DNA of 64,000 bases, from NCBI GenBank assembly GCA_003343625.1, contig QAKV01000030.1, positions 1-64,000 of the forward strand. The letters run 5' to 3'. Under the pieces are notes generated by a model. That model made no database searches and was not told the DNA's origin. It saw nothing but the letters and a program-made list of their open reading frames with translations. A program made the position numbers and the translations under genes. Positions 29,078-37,412 of this stretch are shown one piece after another (within the stretch, counting starts at the first letter, position 1; each line of letters starts with the position of its first letter). Source of the DNA: Clostridiales bacterium. GTDB lineage: Bacteria > Bacillota > Clostridia > Lachnospirales > Lachnospiraceae.

Positions 29078-31557
29078 GCTTTCTTCTTTCCTTTCTTCGC
29101 TCCGCCGGCCTTTTTCGCCGCAGACTTCTCAGCGGATCCGGCGAGCTGCTTCTTCGCGGTCACTTTCACCGGCCGTTCTTTCTCTTTTCCGGCCAGAATG
29201 GCTTCATCCGCCTTTTCCACCTGCTCCCTGAGCTCTTCTTTCAGCGTTCTTTTCCCCGCGGTCCGGTTTTTCCCTTTCTTCCTCGCCGCAGCCGCCTCTG
29301 CCCGTTTGCGCCTGCGCTCTTCTTCCGCCTTCTGCATCGCCTGCTTTTCTTCTTCCGTATAGGGAGCATATGCGAAGATACTGAAGGAGAGCGGCGCCTG
29401 ACGAATCCGGATGGAGTATTCCCTGCCATCCCATTCCTTTTTGGAGGCTTCCTTCACCGTCGCGTTGACGCGGCCGCCCCCTCCGAACTGTTTGTCATCG
29501 GAATTCAGGATTTCCGTATATTTCCCGGGATAGGGAACGCCTACCGCGTAGTTTTTCCGGTCTACATTGGCAAAATTCACGCAGATGAGGAGGGTTTCTT
29601 CTTCCCGGTCGCTCTTGCGCAGCCAGGAGAGGTTACAATCGTTGGAATTGATGCAGTTGATCCATTCAAAGCCTTCCCAACTGGTATCTTTTTCATGCAG
29701 GGCCGGACAACTGCGGTACAGCTCGTTGAGCTTTTTGACGAAACGGGCCACGCCTCTGTGCCTGGGCACATCCAGAAGTTCCCATTCCACGCTGCGGTTT
29801 TCGTTCCACTCATCGTATTCGGCCAGATCCTGCCCCATGAACAGCAGCTTCTTTCCGGGATGTGCCATCATATAGCCGTAGCTGGCGCGCAGATTCGCGA
29901 ACTTGTCCGCATCCTCTCCGGGCATCTTCCCCAGCATCGATCCCTTGCCGTGCACCACTTCGTCATGGGACAAAACCAGCATGAAATGCTCGCTGTACGC
30001 GTAAACCATGGAAAAGGTCAGCTCATTGTGGTGGTAGGAACGGAAATAGGGATCATAGCGGATATAATTGAGGAAATCGTTCATCCACCCCATGTTCCAC
30101 TTCATGGAAAAACCGAGTCCGTCATCGTCCAGATCCCCGGTGATCTTGGGCCAGGCGGTGGACTCCTCCGCGATGGACAACGCCCCTCTTCCCCTCTTTT
30201 GGATCATGCTGTTGACGTGCTTCAAAAATTCCACGGCCTCCAGGTTCTCGTTGCCGCCATAGATATTGGCTACCCACTCTCCATCGTTCTTTCCGTAGTC
30301 GAGATACAGCATAGAAGCCACCGCATCCATGCGGATGCCATCCGCATGATACTGTTCGATCCAGTACAGGGCGTTGGCGATCAGATAGTTACGCACTTCC
30401 GGCCTTCCGTAATTGTAGATGAGAGTGCCCCAGTGGGGGTGGAACCCCTGTCTGGGATCCTTATGCTCGTACAGGCATGTCCCGTCGAACGCGGACAGTC
30501 CCCAGGTATCCCGCGGGAAATGGGCCGGAACCCAGTCCAGAATCACGCCGATGCCCGCTTTGTGCAGCTCGTTTACGAAGTACATGAAGTCCTTCGCGGT
30601 CCCGTATCTGGCCGTAGGCGCATAGTAGCCGATGACCTGATAGCCCCAGGAACCGTCGAAAGGATGCTCCATTACCGGCATTAGCTCCACATGCGTATAT
30701 CCCATTTCCTTCACATAGGAAATCACTTTCGGCGCCAGTTCGCGATAATTGTAGTACAGCCTCCCATCCTCCGGCTTGGCGAAAGAACCCAGATACATTT
30801 CATAGACGCTGACCGGTTCCCTGTGGAAGTCCTTCTTCTCCCGGGCCGCGATCCAGCCTTCATCCTCCCAGGGAAACCCGTCGATATCGCGGATCACGGA
30901 TGCGGTATCCGGCCGGAGCTGCTGGCCGAAGGCGTAGGGATCCGCCTTCAGATAAGTGAGCCCGCCCTTGGCCTTGAGCTCGAACTTATAGTTTTCCCCT
31001 TCTTTCACGCCGGGAATGAAGATTTCAAAGATGCCGGAATCCCACAGTCGGCGCATCTGGTGCAGCCGTCCGTCCCAGCGGTTAAAATCCCCGACCACGC
31101 TGACCCTCACAGCGTTGGGCGCCCAAACCGCAAAATGCACTCCTTTCACGCCGTCCAGCGTCATCATATGAGCGCCAAGAATCCGATAGGCCTCATAATG
31201 AATCCCCGCATTGAACTTCGCGGTGTCCTCCTTCGTGATCACCGGTTCGAAGCGATAGGGATCTTCGATCTCCTCCTCATCCCCGTCCTTATAGGTAATC
31301 CGATATGTGTAGCTTCCGATCTCCTTTTCCGGGATCAGGACTGCGAAATAACCGTTTTCGTCCTCCATCTCCATCTCATAATCCTTGCCCTTTTTCCGAT
31401 GGAGCACTATGGAGACCGCGTCCGGATGAAAAGTCTGCACTACCGTGGCGTTGCCCGCCTCATGGGGGCCCAGCAGCCGGTGCGGATCGTCCTCCTCCGA
31501 ATAGATAATGGCCTCGATCTCCGGCCAGTTCATCATTTTATACAGCTTTTCATTCAT
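29074..31557 (-). CDS. glgB: 1,4-alpha-glucan branching enzyme with long basic C-terminal tail
   Basis: 827 residues from the ATG at 31555-31557, 7 nt after AGGAGGG; an ATG two codons earlier almost touches that site. Order: CBM48 domain (about 15-220), GH13 barrel with the nucleophile region DGIRMDAV, the acid/base region SIAEEST and LSHDEVVHGKGS, and an all-beta C domain ending about residue 735. It makes the alpha-1,6 branches of glycogen. The last 90 residues or so are a Lys/Ala/Glu-rich tail absent from normal GlgB. No other glycogen genes are near; it lies 15 bp after the DUF1015 gene. Confidence 0.93.
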   Translation of the reverse strand: MNEKLYKMMNWPEIEAIIYSEEDDPHRLLGPHEAGNATVVQTFHPDAVSIVLHRKKGKDYEMEMEDENGYFAVLIPEKEIGSYTYRITYKDGDEEEIEDPYRFEPVITKEDTAKFNAGIHYEAYRILGAHMMTLDGVKGVHFAVWAPNAVRVSVVGDFNRWDGRLHQMRRLWDSGIFEIFIPGVKEGENYKFELKAKGGLTYLKADPYAFGQQLRPDTASVIRDIDGFPWEDEGWIAAREKKDFHREPVSVYEMYLGSFAKPEDGRLYYNYRELAPKVISYVKEMGYTHVELMPVMEHPFDGSWGYQVIGYYAPTARYGTAKDFMYFVNELHKAGIGVILDWVPAHFPRDTWGLSAFDGTCLYEHKDPRQGFHPHWGTLIYNYGRPEVRNYLIANALYWIEQYHADGIRMDAVASMLYLDYGKNDGEWVANIYGGNENLEAVEFLKHVNSMIQKRGRGALSIAEESTAWPKITGDLDDDGLGFSMKWNMGWMNDFLNYIRYDPYFRSYHHNELTFSMVYAYSEHFMLVLSHDEVVHGKGSMLGKMPGEDADKFANLRASYGYMMAHPGKKLLFMGQDLAEYDEWNENRSVEWELLDVPRHRGVARFVKKLNELYRSCPALHEKDTSWEGFEWINCINSNDCNLSWLRKSDREEETLLICVNFANVDRKNYAVGVPYPGKYTEILNSDDKQFGGGGRVNATVKEASKKEWDGREYSIRIRQAPLSFSIFAYAPYTEEEKQAMQKAEEERRRKRAEAAAARKKGKNRTAGKRTLKEELREQVEKADEAILAGKEKERPVKVTAKKQLAGSAEKSAAKKAGGAKKGKKKA

Positions 31558-31572
31558 AACCATACCCTCCTG

Positions 31573-32802
31573 TTATTCTTCTTTCAGGCTGTAAATCAAA
31601 AGCCCGCTGCGCAGCTTCGGCTCAAACCAGGTAGACTTGGGCGGCATCAGCCTCCCCGCATCCGCCACCGCAAACAGCTCATCCATAGAAGTGGGATACA
31701 TCAGGAAGGCAGCTCCCCCCTCCCGGTTCACTTTTGACTCCAGCTCCGCGGCTCCGCGAAGCCCTCCCACAAAAGAGATCCTCCCGTCCGTCCTGGGATC
31801 CCGGATGCCGAAGATCGGCCCCAGCACATATTTCTGCAGGAGCGCAGTATCCAGCCCTTCCACCGGATCCCGGCTGTTCAGCTCCTCCCGGATGGTGAGC
31901 AAATACCAGCCATCCCTTAAATACATGCCGAATTCGCCCTTCTTTTTGGGACGGGCCTCTTCTTCCCCGGTAAAATCGATTTCAAAACAGGGCGCGATGC
32001 GCGAAAGCAGCTGCCGATCGGTCATCCCCTTTAAATCCTTCACCACCCGATTATAATCCAGGATGCTCAGCTCATCGGCTCCGAACATCACGGCAAGAAT
32101 GAAATTCCACGGCTCTTCTCCCGTAAAATCCGGCCGCTGCCGGCGCATGGACAGGGCGTAGGAGACAGCCGCCGCGCAGCGATGATGTCCGTCCGCGATA
32201 TAAAGGCTCTTCACCTTTTCAAACGCTTCGAAAATCCCTTCGATCCGCTCCGGATCCCGTATGCGCCAGATTCGATGCCTCACGCCGTCCTCCGCTGTGA
32301 AATCGTACAGCGGCCGCTGCCGCTTCTCCTCTTCTTCCAGGGCGCGGATCCCTTCCTGCGCCCGATAGGCCAGAAAGATCGGGCCCGTCTGGGCCATACA
32401 CCCTTTTACATGGCGAACCCGATCCGCTTCTTTTTCCGTTCTCGTATTCTCATGACGGCGGATCGTTCCCGACAGGTAGTCGTCCACCCGCACCAGGCCA
32501 GCGATCCCGGTCTGGCTCCGCCGCTTCGCCGTCAGCTCATAAACGTAATAGCAGGGAGTTTCCTCCTGCGTGAAATATCCCTCTTCCCGCCGTTTCCACA
32601 ACAGTTCTCCCGCCTTTTCATACCGGTCTTCCCCGCTTTTGGCAATGGTCTCCGGCCGATCGATGGCCAGAAACGTCAGCGGTCTTTTCTCCACTTCCCG
32701 CTTCGCTTCCTCCCCGTCGAACACATCATAAGGCAAAGCAGCGATTTGCTCCGCATATTCTTCGGCCGGCCGAACGGCTTCAAACGGCCTCACTTCCGCC
32801 AT
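31573..32802 (-). CDS. DUF1015 family protein
   Basis: 409 residues, full length for DUF1015: PYDVFDGEEAK near the start, a middle segment YIADGHHRCAAAVSYA, and NFILAVMFGADELSILDYNRVV. The HHR motif resembles part of the ParB/sulfiredoxin-like nucleotide fold. Such genes often sit with serine biosynthesis (serA/serC), as here 0.5 kb away, but the exact reaction is unknown to me. Strong promoter upstream; AAAGGGGGG ribosome site. Confidence 0.85.
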   Translation of the reverse strand: MAEVRPFEAVRPAEEYAEQIAALPYDVFDGEEAKREVEKRPLTFLAIDRPETIAKSGEDRYEKAGELLWKRREEGYFTQEETPCYYVYELTAKRRSQTGIAGLVRVDDYLSGTIRRHENTRTEKEADRVRHVKGCMAQTGPIFLAYRAQEGIRALEEEEKRQRPLYDFTAEDGVRHRIWRIRDPERIEGIFEAFEKVKSLYIADGHHRCAAAVSYALSMRRQRPDFTGEEPWNFILAVMFGADELSILDYNRVVKDLKGMTDRQLLSRIAPCFEIDFTGEEEARPKKKGEFGMYLRDGWYLLTIREELNSRDPVEGLDTALLQKYVLGPIFGIRDPRTDGRISFVGGLRGAAELESKVNREGGAAFLMYPTSMDELFAVADAGRLMPPKSTWFEPKLRSGLLIYSLKEE

Positions 32803-32839
32803 AGTCCCTTCCCCCCTTTGGCTCTGATATCATAAAAAG

Positions 32840-32868
32840 ATTATATCACATCCCGGGCCCGATTTCAC
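32840..32868 (-). promoter_or_regulatory. Promoter of the DUF1015-glgB-mscS operon
   Basis: On the minus strand: GTGAAA (32863-32868), 17-bp spacer, TATAAT (32840-32845). Confidence 0.65.
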
Positions 32869-32942
32869 TACATAGCGTCGGAGGGATCCGGGATTTTTTG
32901 CAATGAGCGATCGCTCTTTTCAAAATGCGGATTCGGTGATAA

Positions 32943-32966
32943 AATGACCGGAGAAATGACCGGAGA
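32943..32966 (+). repeat. Exact 12-bp tandem duplication in a gene leader
   Basis: AATGACCGGAGA occurs twice in tandem (32943-32954, 32955-32966), just before the AAAGGA ribosome site of the small gene at 32982. A perfect 12-bp palindrome GAGCGATCGCTC lies further up (32905-32916). Confidence 0.8.
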
Positions 32967-32981
32967 AAGGATGGAATTCAA

Positions 32982-33230
32982 ATGGCGTTGACGCAGGAAG
33001 ACAGGATGTTTTTAGACCGGATCGTCCGGTATGCCCGGGAGGCGATGCCGGATCTGGATCCGCAGAAAACCCGGGGTTCCGTTCAGCTGGAAAAAATGAT
33101 GCCCGTTTTCGAGGCGATCGCGGCGGAGGAGAGCGCCGCCGTGGAAGATGTGTTCATCCGCTATATGGATCTGGCCAGCGAAGCCTTTGCAGCCAGCGAG
33201 GAAAAGCTCAGGGAGCTGCTGGACGAATAA
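32982..33230 (+). CDS. Small acidic helical protein, unknown
   Basis: 82 residues, no Cys, rich in Glu, Ala and Met, predicted helical throughout (QEDRMFLDRIVRYAREAM ... EKLRELLDE), with no membrane segment or signal. It is the only plus-strand gene in a long minus-strand region. It has an AAAGGA ribosome site 10 nt before the ATG and a very strong terminator straight after, so it is probably a real, separately expressed gene. I do not recognise the family. Confidence 0.65.
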   Translation: MALTQEDRMFLDRIVRYAREAMPDLDPQKTRGSVQLEKMMPVFEAIAAEESAAVEDVFIRYMDLASEAFAASEEKLRELLDE

Positions 33231-33233
33231 TCG

Positions 33234-33279
33234 GGGGATCGCCGCGCGATGCTGTGCACCCGTCCGCGCGGCGATCCCC
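33234..33279. terminator. Strong 15-bp hairpin between the small gene and serA
   Basis: Perfect 15-bp GC-rich stem (33234-33248 with 33265-33279), 16-nt loop, starting 3 bp after the stop codon. T runs after it are short on both strands, but the stem is very stable and the flanking genes converge. Confidence 0.75.
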
Positions 33280-33300
33280 TCCGGTTTCTCCCTGTATTTT

Positions 33301-34464
33301 CTATTTCACCACTCTGACCCGGAATACCCCGTCAATGGTTCTCAGCTGGTTGAGAATGCTCTCGTTCGGCGTATTTTCCAGATCCATCATCGTATAGGCT
33401 ACATCTCCTTTGGACTTGTTGGTCATATTCACGATGTTCAGGTTATTCCAGCCCATGACCGAGGTGAATTTTGCGATCATATTGGCGATGTTCTTATGGA
33501 AGATCACCACCCGGCTGGCGGTGTTGCAGATTCCCATGTCGCAGTCCGGGAAGTTGACGCTGTGGGAAATATTCCCGTTTTCCAGATATTCCTTCAGCTC
33601 CTTGACCGCCATCACCGCACAGTTTTCCTCGGACTCCTCTGTGGACGCGCCCAGGTGCGGAATGACGATACAGCCTTCTTTCCCCGCCGTAACGGGATTG
33701 GGGAAATCTGAAACATATCTTCTGATCTTGCCGGATTCGATCCCGTCCAGCACCGCCTGCTCATCCACCAGCAAATCCCTGGCGAAATTTAAAAGAATCA
33801 CCCCATCCTTCATCCGGGAGATGGCTTCGGCGCCGATCATCCCCCTCGTGGCGTCCATCAGCGGCACGTGAATGGTGATGAAATCGCAGTGCTCATAGAT
33901 TTCGTTCGCATCGAGCACGTGTTTCACATCCCGGCTCAGGTTCCAGGCCGCATCCACGGACACATAGGGATCGTATCCCCAGACTTCCATGCCCAGATGC
34001 TTCGCCACATTGGCCACCTTCACGCCGATGGCTCCCAGGCCGATGATCCCCAGGCGCTTTCCCATCACTTCTGTGCCGCCGAATTTCTTCTTTTCCTTTT
34101 CCGCAGTTTTGGAAATCTCCGGATCGCCCGCGTTTTCCTGCACCCAGTTGATCCCCTCCACCACGTCGCGGCTGGCGAGCAGCATGCCCGCAATCACCAG
34201 TTCCTTGACGCCGTTGGCGTTTGCCCCCGGGGTGTTGAATACCACGATCCCCTTCTGGGCGCATTTATCCAACGGGATATTGTTGACGCCTGCTCCGGCC
34301 CTGGCGATCGCAAGCAGATTTTCCGGCAGATCCAATACGTGCATGGACGCGCTCCTGACCAGGACTCCGTCCGCCTCGGCCAGTTCCTCCGTCCTCTCAT
34401 AGTCTTTGGTAAAATGATCCAGTCCCGTCTTTGAGATGGGATTCAAGCATAAATATCGAAACAT
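33301..34464 (-). CDS. serA: D-3-phosphoglycerate dehydrogenase
   Basis: 387 residues from the ATG at 34462-34464 (GAGGGGTGAGG upstream; a GTG three codons earlier is less well placed). NAD-binding motif GLGAIG in LGIIGLGAIGVKVANVA, catalytic Arg/Glu/His regions (NFARD, HLGASTEES), and a C-terminal ACT domain (about 318-387) for possible serine feedback. First step of serine synthesis from 3-phosphoglycerate. Cotranscribed with serC, 12 bp apart. Confidence 0.95.
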   Translation of the reverse strand: MFRYLCLNPISKTGLDHFTKDYERTEELAEADGVLVRSASMHVLDLPENLLAIARAGAGVNNIPLDKCAQKGIVVFNTPGANANGVKELVIAGMLLASRDVVEGINWVQENAGDPEISKTAEKEKKKFGGTEVMGKRLGIIGLGAIGVKVANVAKHLGMEVWGYDPYVSVDAAWNLSRDVKHVLDANEIYEHCDFITIHVPLMDATRGMIGAEAISRMKDGVILLNFARDLLVDEQAVLDGIESGKIRRYVSDFPNPVTAGKEGCIVIPHLGASTEESEENCAVMAVKELKEYLENGNISHSVNFPDCDMGICNTASRVVIFHKNIANMIAKFTSVMGWNNLNIVNMTNKSKGDVAYTMMDLENTPNESILNQLRTIDGVFRVRVVK

Positions 34465-34476
34465 CGTCCTCACCCC

Positions 34477-35559
34477 TCACAGATTGTTCTTCTCGAAAGT
34501 TTCCATGAATTCCACCAGCTTTTCCACGCCTTCCATGGGCATAGCGTTGTAGATGCTGGCGCGCATTCCGCCCACGCTCCTGTGTCCCTTCAAATTTTCT
34601 AACCCGGCCCGCTTCGCTTCCGCCACGAACTTCGCGTCCAGATCCGCATTCCCGGTGATGAAGGGCACGTTCATCAGCGAGCGATCCTCCTTCCTGACCG
34701 TGCCTGAGAACAGCTCGCTTCCATCCAGGAAATCATACAGCAGTTTCGCTTTCTTTTCGTTATACTCCTTCATGGCCTCCAGGCCGCCTCTTTCCCGAAC
34801 CCACCGGAATACTTTGCCGCAGATATAAATCCCGTAAGCGGGAGGCGTATTGTAAAGAGACTTCGCGTCGGAATGGGTCTTATATCGCAGCATGGTGGGA
34901 GTTCCCGGCCATACGTCTTCGGAAATCAGATCCTCTCGGACGATGACGATGACCACTCCCGCAGGCCCGATATTCTTCTGTGCCCCTGCGAAGAGCAGGC
35001 CGTAACGGCTCACATCCACCGGCTCCGACAGGATGCAGGAGGAAACGTCCGAGACGAGGGGTTTTCCTTTGGTATTGGGAAGGGTTTTGAATTTAGTCCC
35101 GTAGATCGTGTTGTTTTCACAGATATAGACATAATCCGCATCCTCGTCGATGGGGAGATCAGAACAGTCCGGAATATAGGAAAAGGTCCGATCTTCAGAA
35201 GATGCCACCGCCTTCGCGTTTCCATACAGGCCCGCTTCCTTCCAGGCCTTCTTCGCCCACTGCCCGGTGACGATGTAATCCGCCACCCGGTTTTTCATCA
35301 GATTCATGGGTACCATGGCGAACTGCTGGCTGGCTCCGCCCTGCAAAAAAAGCACCCGGTAATTGTCCGGTATGTTCATCAGGGCACGCAGATCGGCTTC
35401 CGCATCGTCGATAATGGTTTCGAACGTTTTGGAACGATGGCTCATCTCCATGACGGACATGCCGCAACCCCTGTAATCCAGCATTTCCTCCGCAGCCTCC
35501 TGTAACACTTCTTCCGGAAGCACTGCCGGCCCCGCCGAAAAATTATATACTCTGGACAT
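34477..35559 (-). CDS. serC: Phosphoserine aminotransferase
   Basis: 360 residues from the ATG at 35557-35559 with GGAGG 5 nt upstream. Starts MSRVYNFSAGPAVLPEEVL as SerC proteins do; later NNTIYGTKF, DVSSCILSEPVDVSRYG and the PLP-Lys region GAQKNIGPAG. Converts phosphohydroxypyruvate and glutamate to phosphoserine. It has its own promoter folded into the terminator of the upstream ilvB gene. No serB is in the window; one of the HAD phosphatases could in principle fill that role. Confidence 0.95.
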   Translation of the reverse strand: MSRVYNFSAGPAVLPEEVLQEAAEEMLDYRGCGMSVMEMSHRSKTFETIIDDAEADLRALMNIPDNYRVLFLQGGASQQFAMVPMNLMKNRVADYIVTGQWAKKAWKEAGLYGNAKAVASSEDRTFSYIPDCSDLPIDEDADYVYICENNTIYGTKFKTLPNTKGKPLVSDVSSCILSEPVDVSRYGLLFAGAQKNIGPAGVVIVIVREDLISEDVWPGTPTMLRYKTHSDAKSLYNTPPAYGIYICGKVFRWVRERGGLEAMKEYNEKKAKLLYDFLDGSELFSGTVRKEDRSLMNVPFITGNADLDAKFVAEAKRAGLENLKGHRSVGGMRASIYNAMPMEGVEKLVEFMETFEKNNL

Positions 35560-35587
35560 CTTCTCTCCTCCCAACTCGCGATTGTTT

Positions 35588-35629
35588 AAAATGCAGGTAC
35601 TGCCTTTCGGACTATTGTACCTGCATTTT
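35588..35629 (-). terminator. Terminator of the leuB-ilvD-ilvB operon
   Basis: Perfect 13-bp stem (35617-35629 with 35588-35600) that includes AAAA and TTTT at its base, loop of 16 nt: the form of a two-way terminator. It lies 55 bp past the ilvB stop and 29 bp before serC. Confidence 0.75.
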
Positions 35630-35642
35630 CCACTTTAGTCAA
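35614..35642 (-). promoter_or_regulatory. serC promoter inside the ilv terminator
   Basis: On the minus strand: TTGACT (35637-35642), 17-bp spacer, TACAAT (35614-35619). The -10 box covers the end of the first stem arm, so a transcript starting near 35607, in the loop, lacks that arm and cannot be terminated. Confidence 0.65.
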
Positions 35643-35684
35643 CTGCTTCGTTAAAATATCGATTTCAGAACCGAACCGTTTCTT

Positions 35685-37367
35685 TCAGCCGTCTGCTTTC
35701 TTCAGGTCGTCCTCATCGAACACTTCGTCCAACGCCGCCCCGGCGGGCACCATAGGAAATACCTTATCGTCCTCCGGGATCATGCAGTCGATCAGTACCG
35801 GACGGCCTGCCGCGATGGCCTTTTCGATTGCCGGGCCCACTTCTTCTTTTTTCGTCACCCTGATGGCCATACACCCCAGGCCCTCCGCTACCCTGCAGAA
35901 GTCCACGCTGTCCTTCAGCACAGTCTGGGAATAGCGTTTTCCATAAAACAGCGTCTGCCATTGCCGCACCATGCCCAGCACGTGGTTATTGATCACGATT
36001 TCGATAACGGGGATCCCGTAACGGCTGGCAGTAGCCAGTTCGTTCATGTTCATCCGAAAGCACCCGTCGCCGGCGATGTTGACGCAGATTTTCTCCGGTC
36101 TGCCCATTTTTGCCCCGATGCAGGCTCCCAGACCATAGCCCATGGTTCCCAGCCCGCCGGAAGACAGGAAGGTCCGGGGCTTCGTATAATGATAATACTG
36201 GGCTGCCCACATCTGATGCTGTCCCACATCCGTGGTAATGATCGCATCCCCTTTCGTGATCCGATCCAGCTCCTCCACGATATAAGGACAGCTTAAACCC
36301 GAATGGTCGTATTTGAGCGGATATTTTTCCTTCAGCTGTCTCACATGAGCCGTCCACTCCGGATGGCTCTGCTGAGACAGCCGGGCGTTGAGTTCCTGCA
36401 AAACGGCTTTCAAATCTCCCACCACGGCCACATCCGCGCGGATGTTTTTATTGATCTCTGCCGCGTCGATATCGATGTGCAGCACTTTTGCATGCGGAGC
36501 GAACTTGGCCGCATTCCCGACCACGCGATCGGAAAAGCGCGCGCCCATGGCGATGAGCAGATCGCACTGACTCACTCCCAGGTTGGAGGCCTTCGTCCCG
36601 TGCATGCCGATCATGCCGGTGTAGAGCGGATCATATCCGTCATAAGCCCCTTTCCCCATAAGCGTGTCGCATACAGGCGCATCGATTCTTTTTGCGAACG
36701 AGCGCACTTCTTCAGACGCATCCGAAAGGATCGCACCGCCGCCCACGTACAAAAACGGCCTCTTCGCATTTTCGATCAGCGAAAGGGCTCTGTCGATATC
36801 CGCCTGCGTGTACCGGCTGCGCCTCTTTACGGGCGCGGGCTGCATCGGCGAAAATTCGCAGGCATCAGCCGTCACGTCTTTTGTCACATCCACAAGCACC
36901 GGCCCCGGCCGTCCGGACTTGGCGATCCGAAACGCTTTGCGGATGGTGGATGCCAGGATATTGACATCCTTAACGATATACCCGTGCTTTGTGATGGGCA
37001 TGGTTACTCCGGCGATATCCACCTCCTGAAAAGTATCCTTTCCCAAAAGCGGGAGGTTGACATTGGCCGTGATGGCCACGATGGGCACGCTGTCCATATA
37101 TGCCGTCGCGATACCGGTGACCAGATTGGTGGCGCCGGGTCCGCTGGTGGCCATGCAGACCCCCACCTTTCCCGTGGCCCGGGCATAGCCGTCCGCCGCA
37201 TGGGCGGCGCCCTGCTCATGCGAAGTCAATACGTGGAAAATTTCATCCTTATGTTGATAGAGAGCATCATAGACGTTCAGGATCGTTCCCCCCGGATAGC
37301 CGAACACGGTATCCACGCCCTGCTCCTTCAAACATTCGATGATGATTTCCGCACCTGTCAATACCAT
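35685..37367 (-). CDS. ilvB: Acetolactate synthase, large subunit
   Basis: 560 residues, full length. Thiamine-diphosphate enzyme: N-terminal FGYPGGTILNVYDAL with the catalytic Glu in TSHEQGAAHAADG, a middle FAD domain, and the C-terminal ThDP motif GDGCFRMNMNELATASRYGIPV ending in NN. Joins two pyruvates (valine/leucine path) or pyruvate and 2-oxobutyrate (isoleucine). The regulatory small subunit (ilvN/ilvH) is not next to it, unlike many ilv operons. Third gene of leuB-ilvD-ilvB. Confidence 0.95.
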   Translation of the reverse strand: MVLTGAEIIIECLKEQGVDTVFGYPGGTILNVYDALYQHKDEIFHVLTSHEQGAAHAADGYARATGKVGVCMATSGPGATNLVTGIATAYMDSVPIVAITANVNLPLLGKDTFQEVDIAGVTMPITKHGYIVKDVNILASTIRKAFRIAKSGRPGPVLVDVTKDVTADACEFSPMQPAPVKRRSRYTQADIDRALSLIENAKRPFLYVGGGAILSDASEEVRSFAKRIDAPVCDTLMGKGAYDGYDPLYTGMIGMHGTKASNLGVSQCDLLIAMGARFSDRVVGNAAKFAPHAKVLHIDIDAAEINKNIRADVAVVGDLKAVLQELNARLSQQSHPEWTAHVRQLKEKYPLKYDHSGLSCPYIVEELDRITKGDAIITTDVGQHQMWAAQYYHYTKPRTFLSSGGLGTMGYGLGACIGAKMGRPEKICVNIAGDGCFRMNMNELATASRYGIPVIEIVINNHVLGMVRQWQTLFYGKRYSQTVLKDSVDFCRVAEGLGCMAIRVTKKEEVGPAIEKAIAAGRPVLIDCMIPEDDKVFPMVPAGAALDEVFDEDDLKKADG

Positions 37368-37412
37368 ATGAATCTACCCCCATGGATGTGCTTTCGTCTC
37401 TTTTGGTTCCCC

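Noticed and set aside
32905-32916. Palindrome GAGCGATCGCTC as a terminator
   Set aside because: No loop bases; it cannot form a normal hairpin. Perhaps an operator, but nothing supports that beyond symmetry.
35560-35684. Small RNA gene between ilvB and serC
   Set aside because: The hairpin with paired A and T ends is better explained as a terminator overlapping a promoter.
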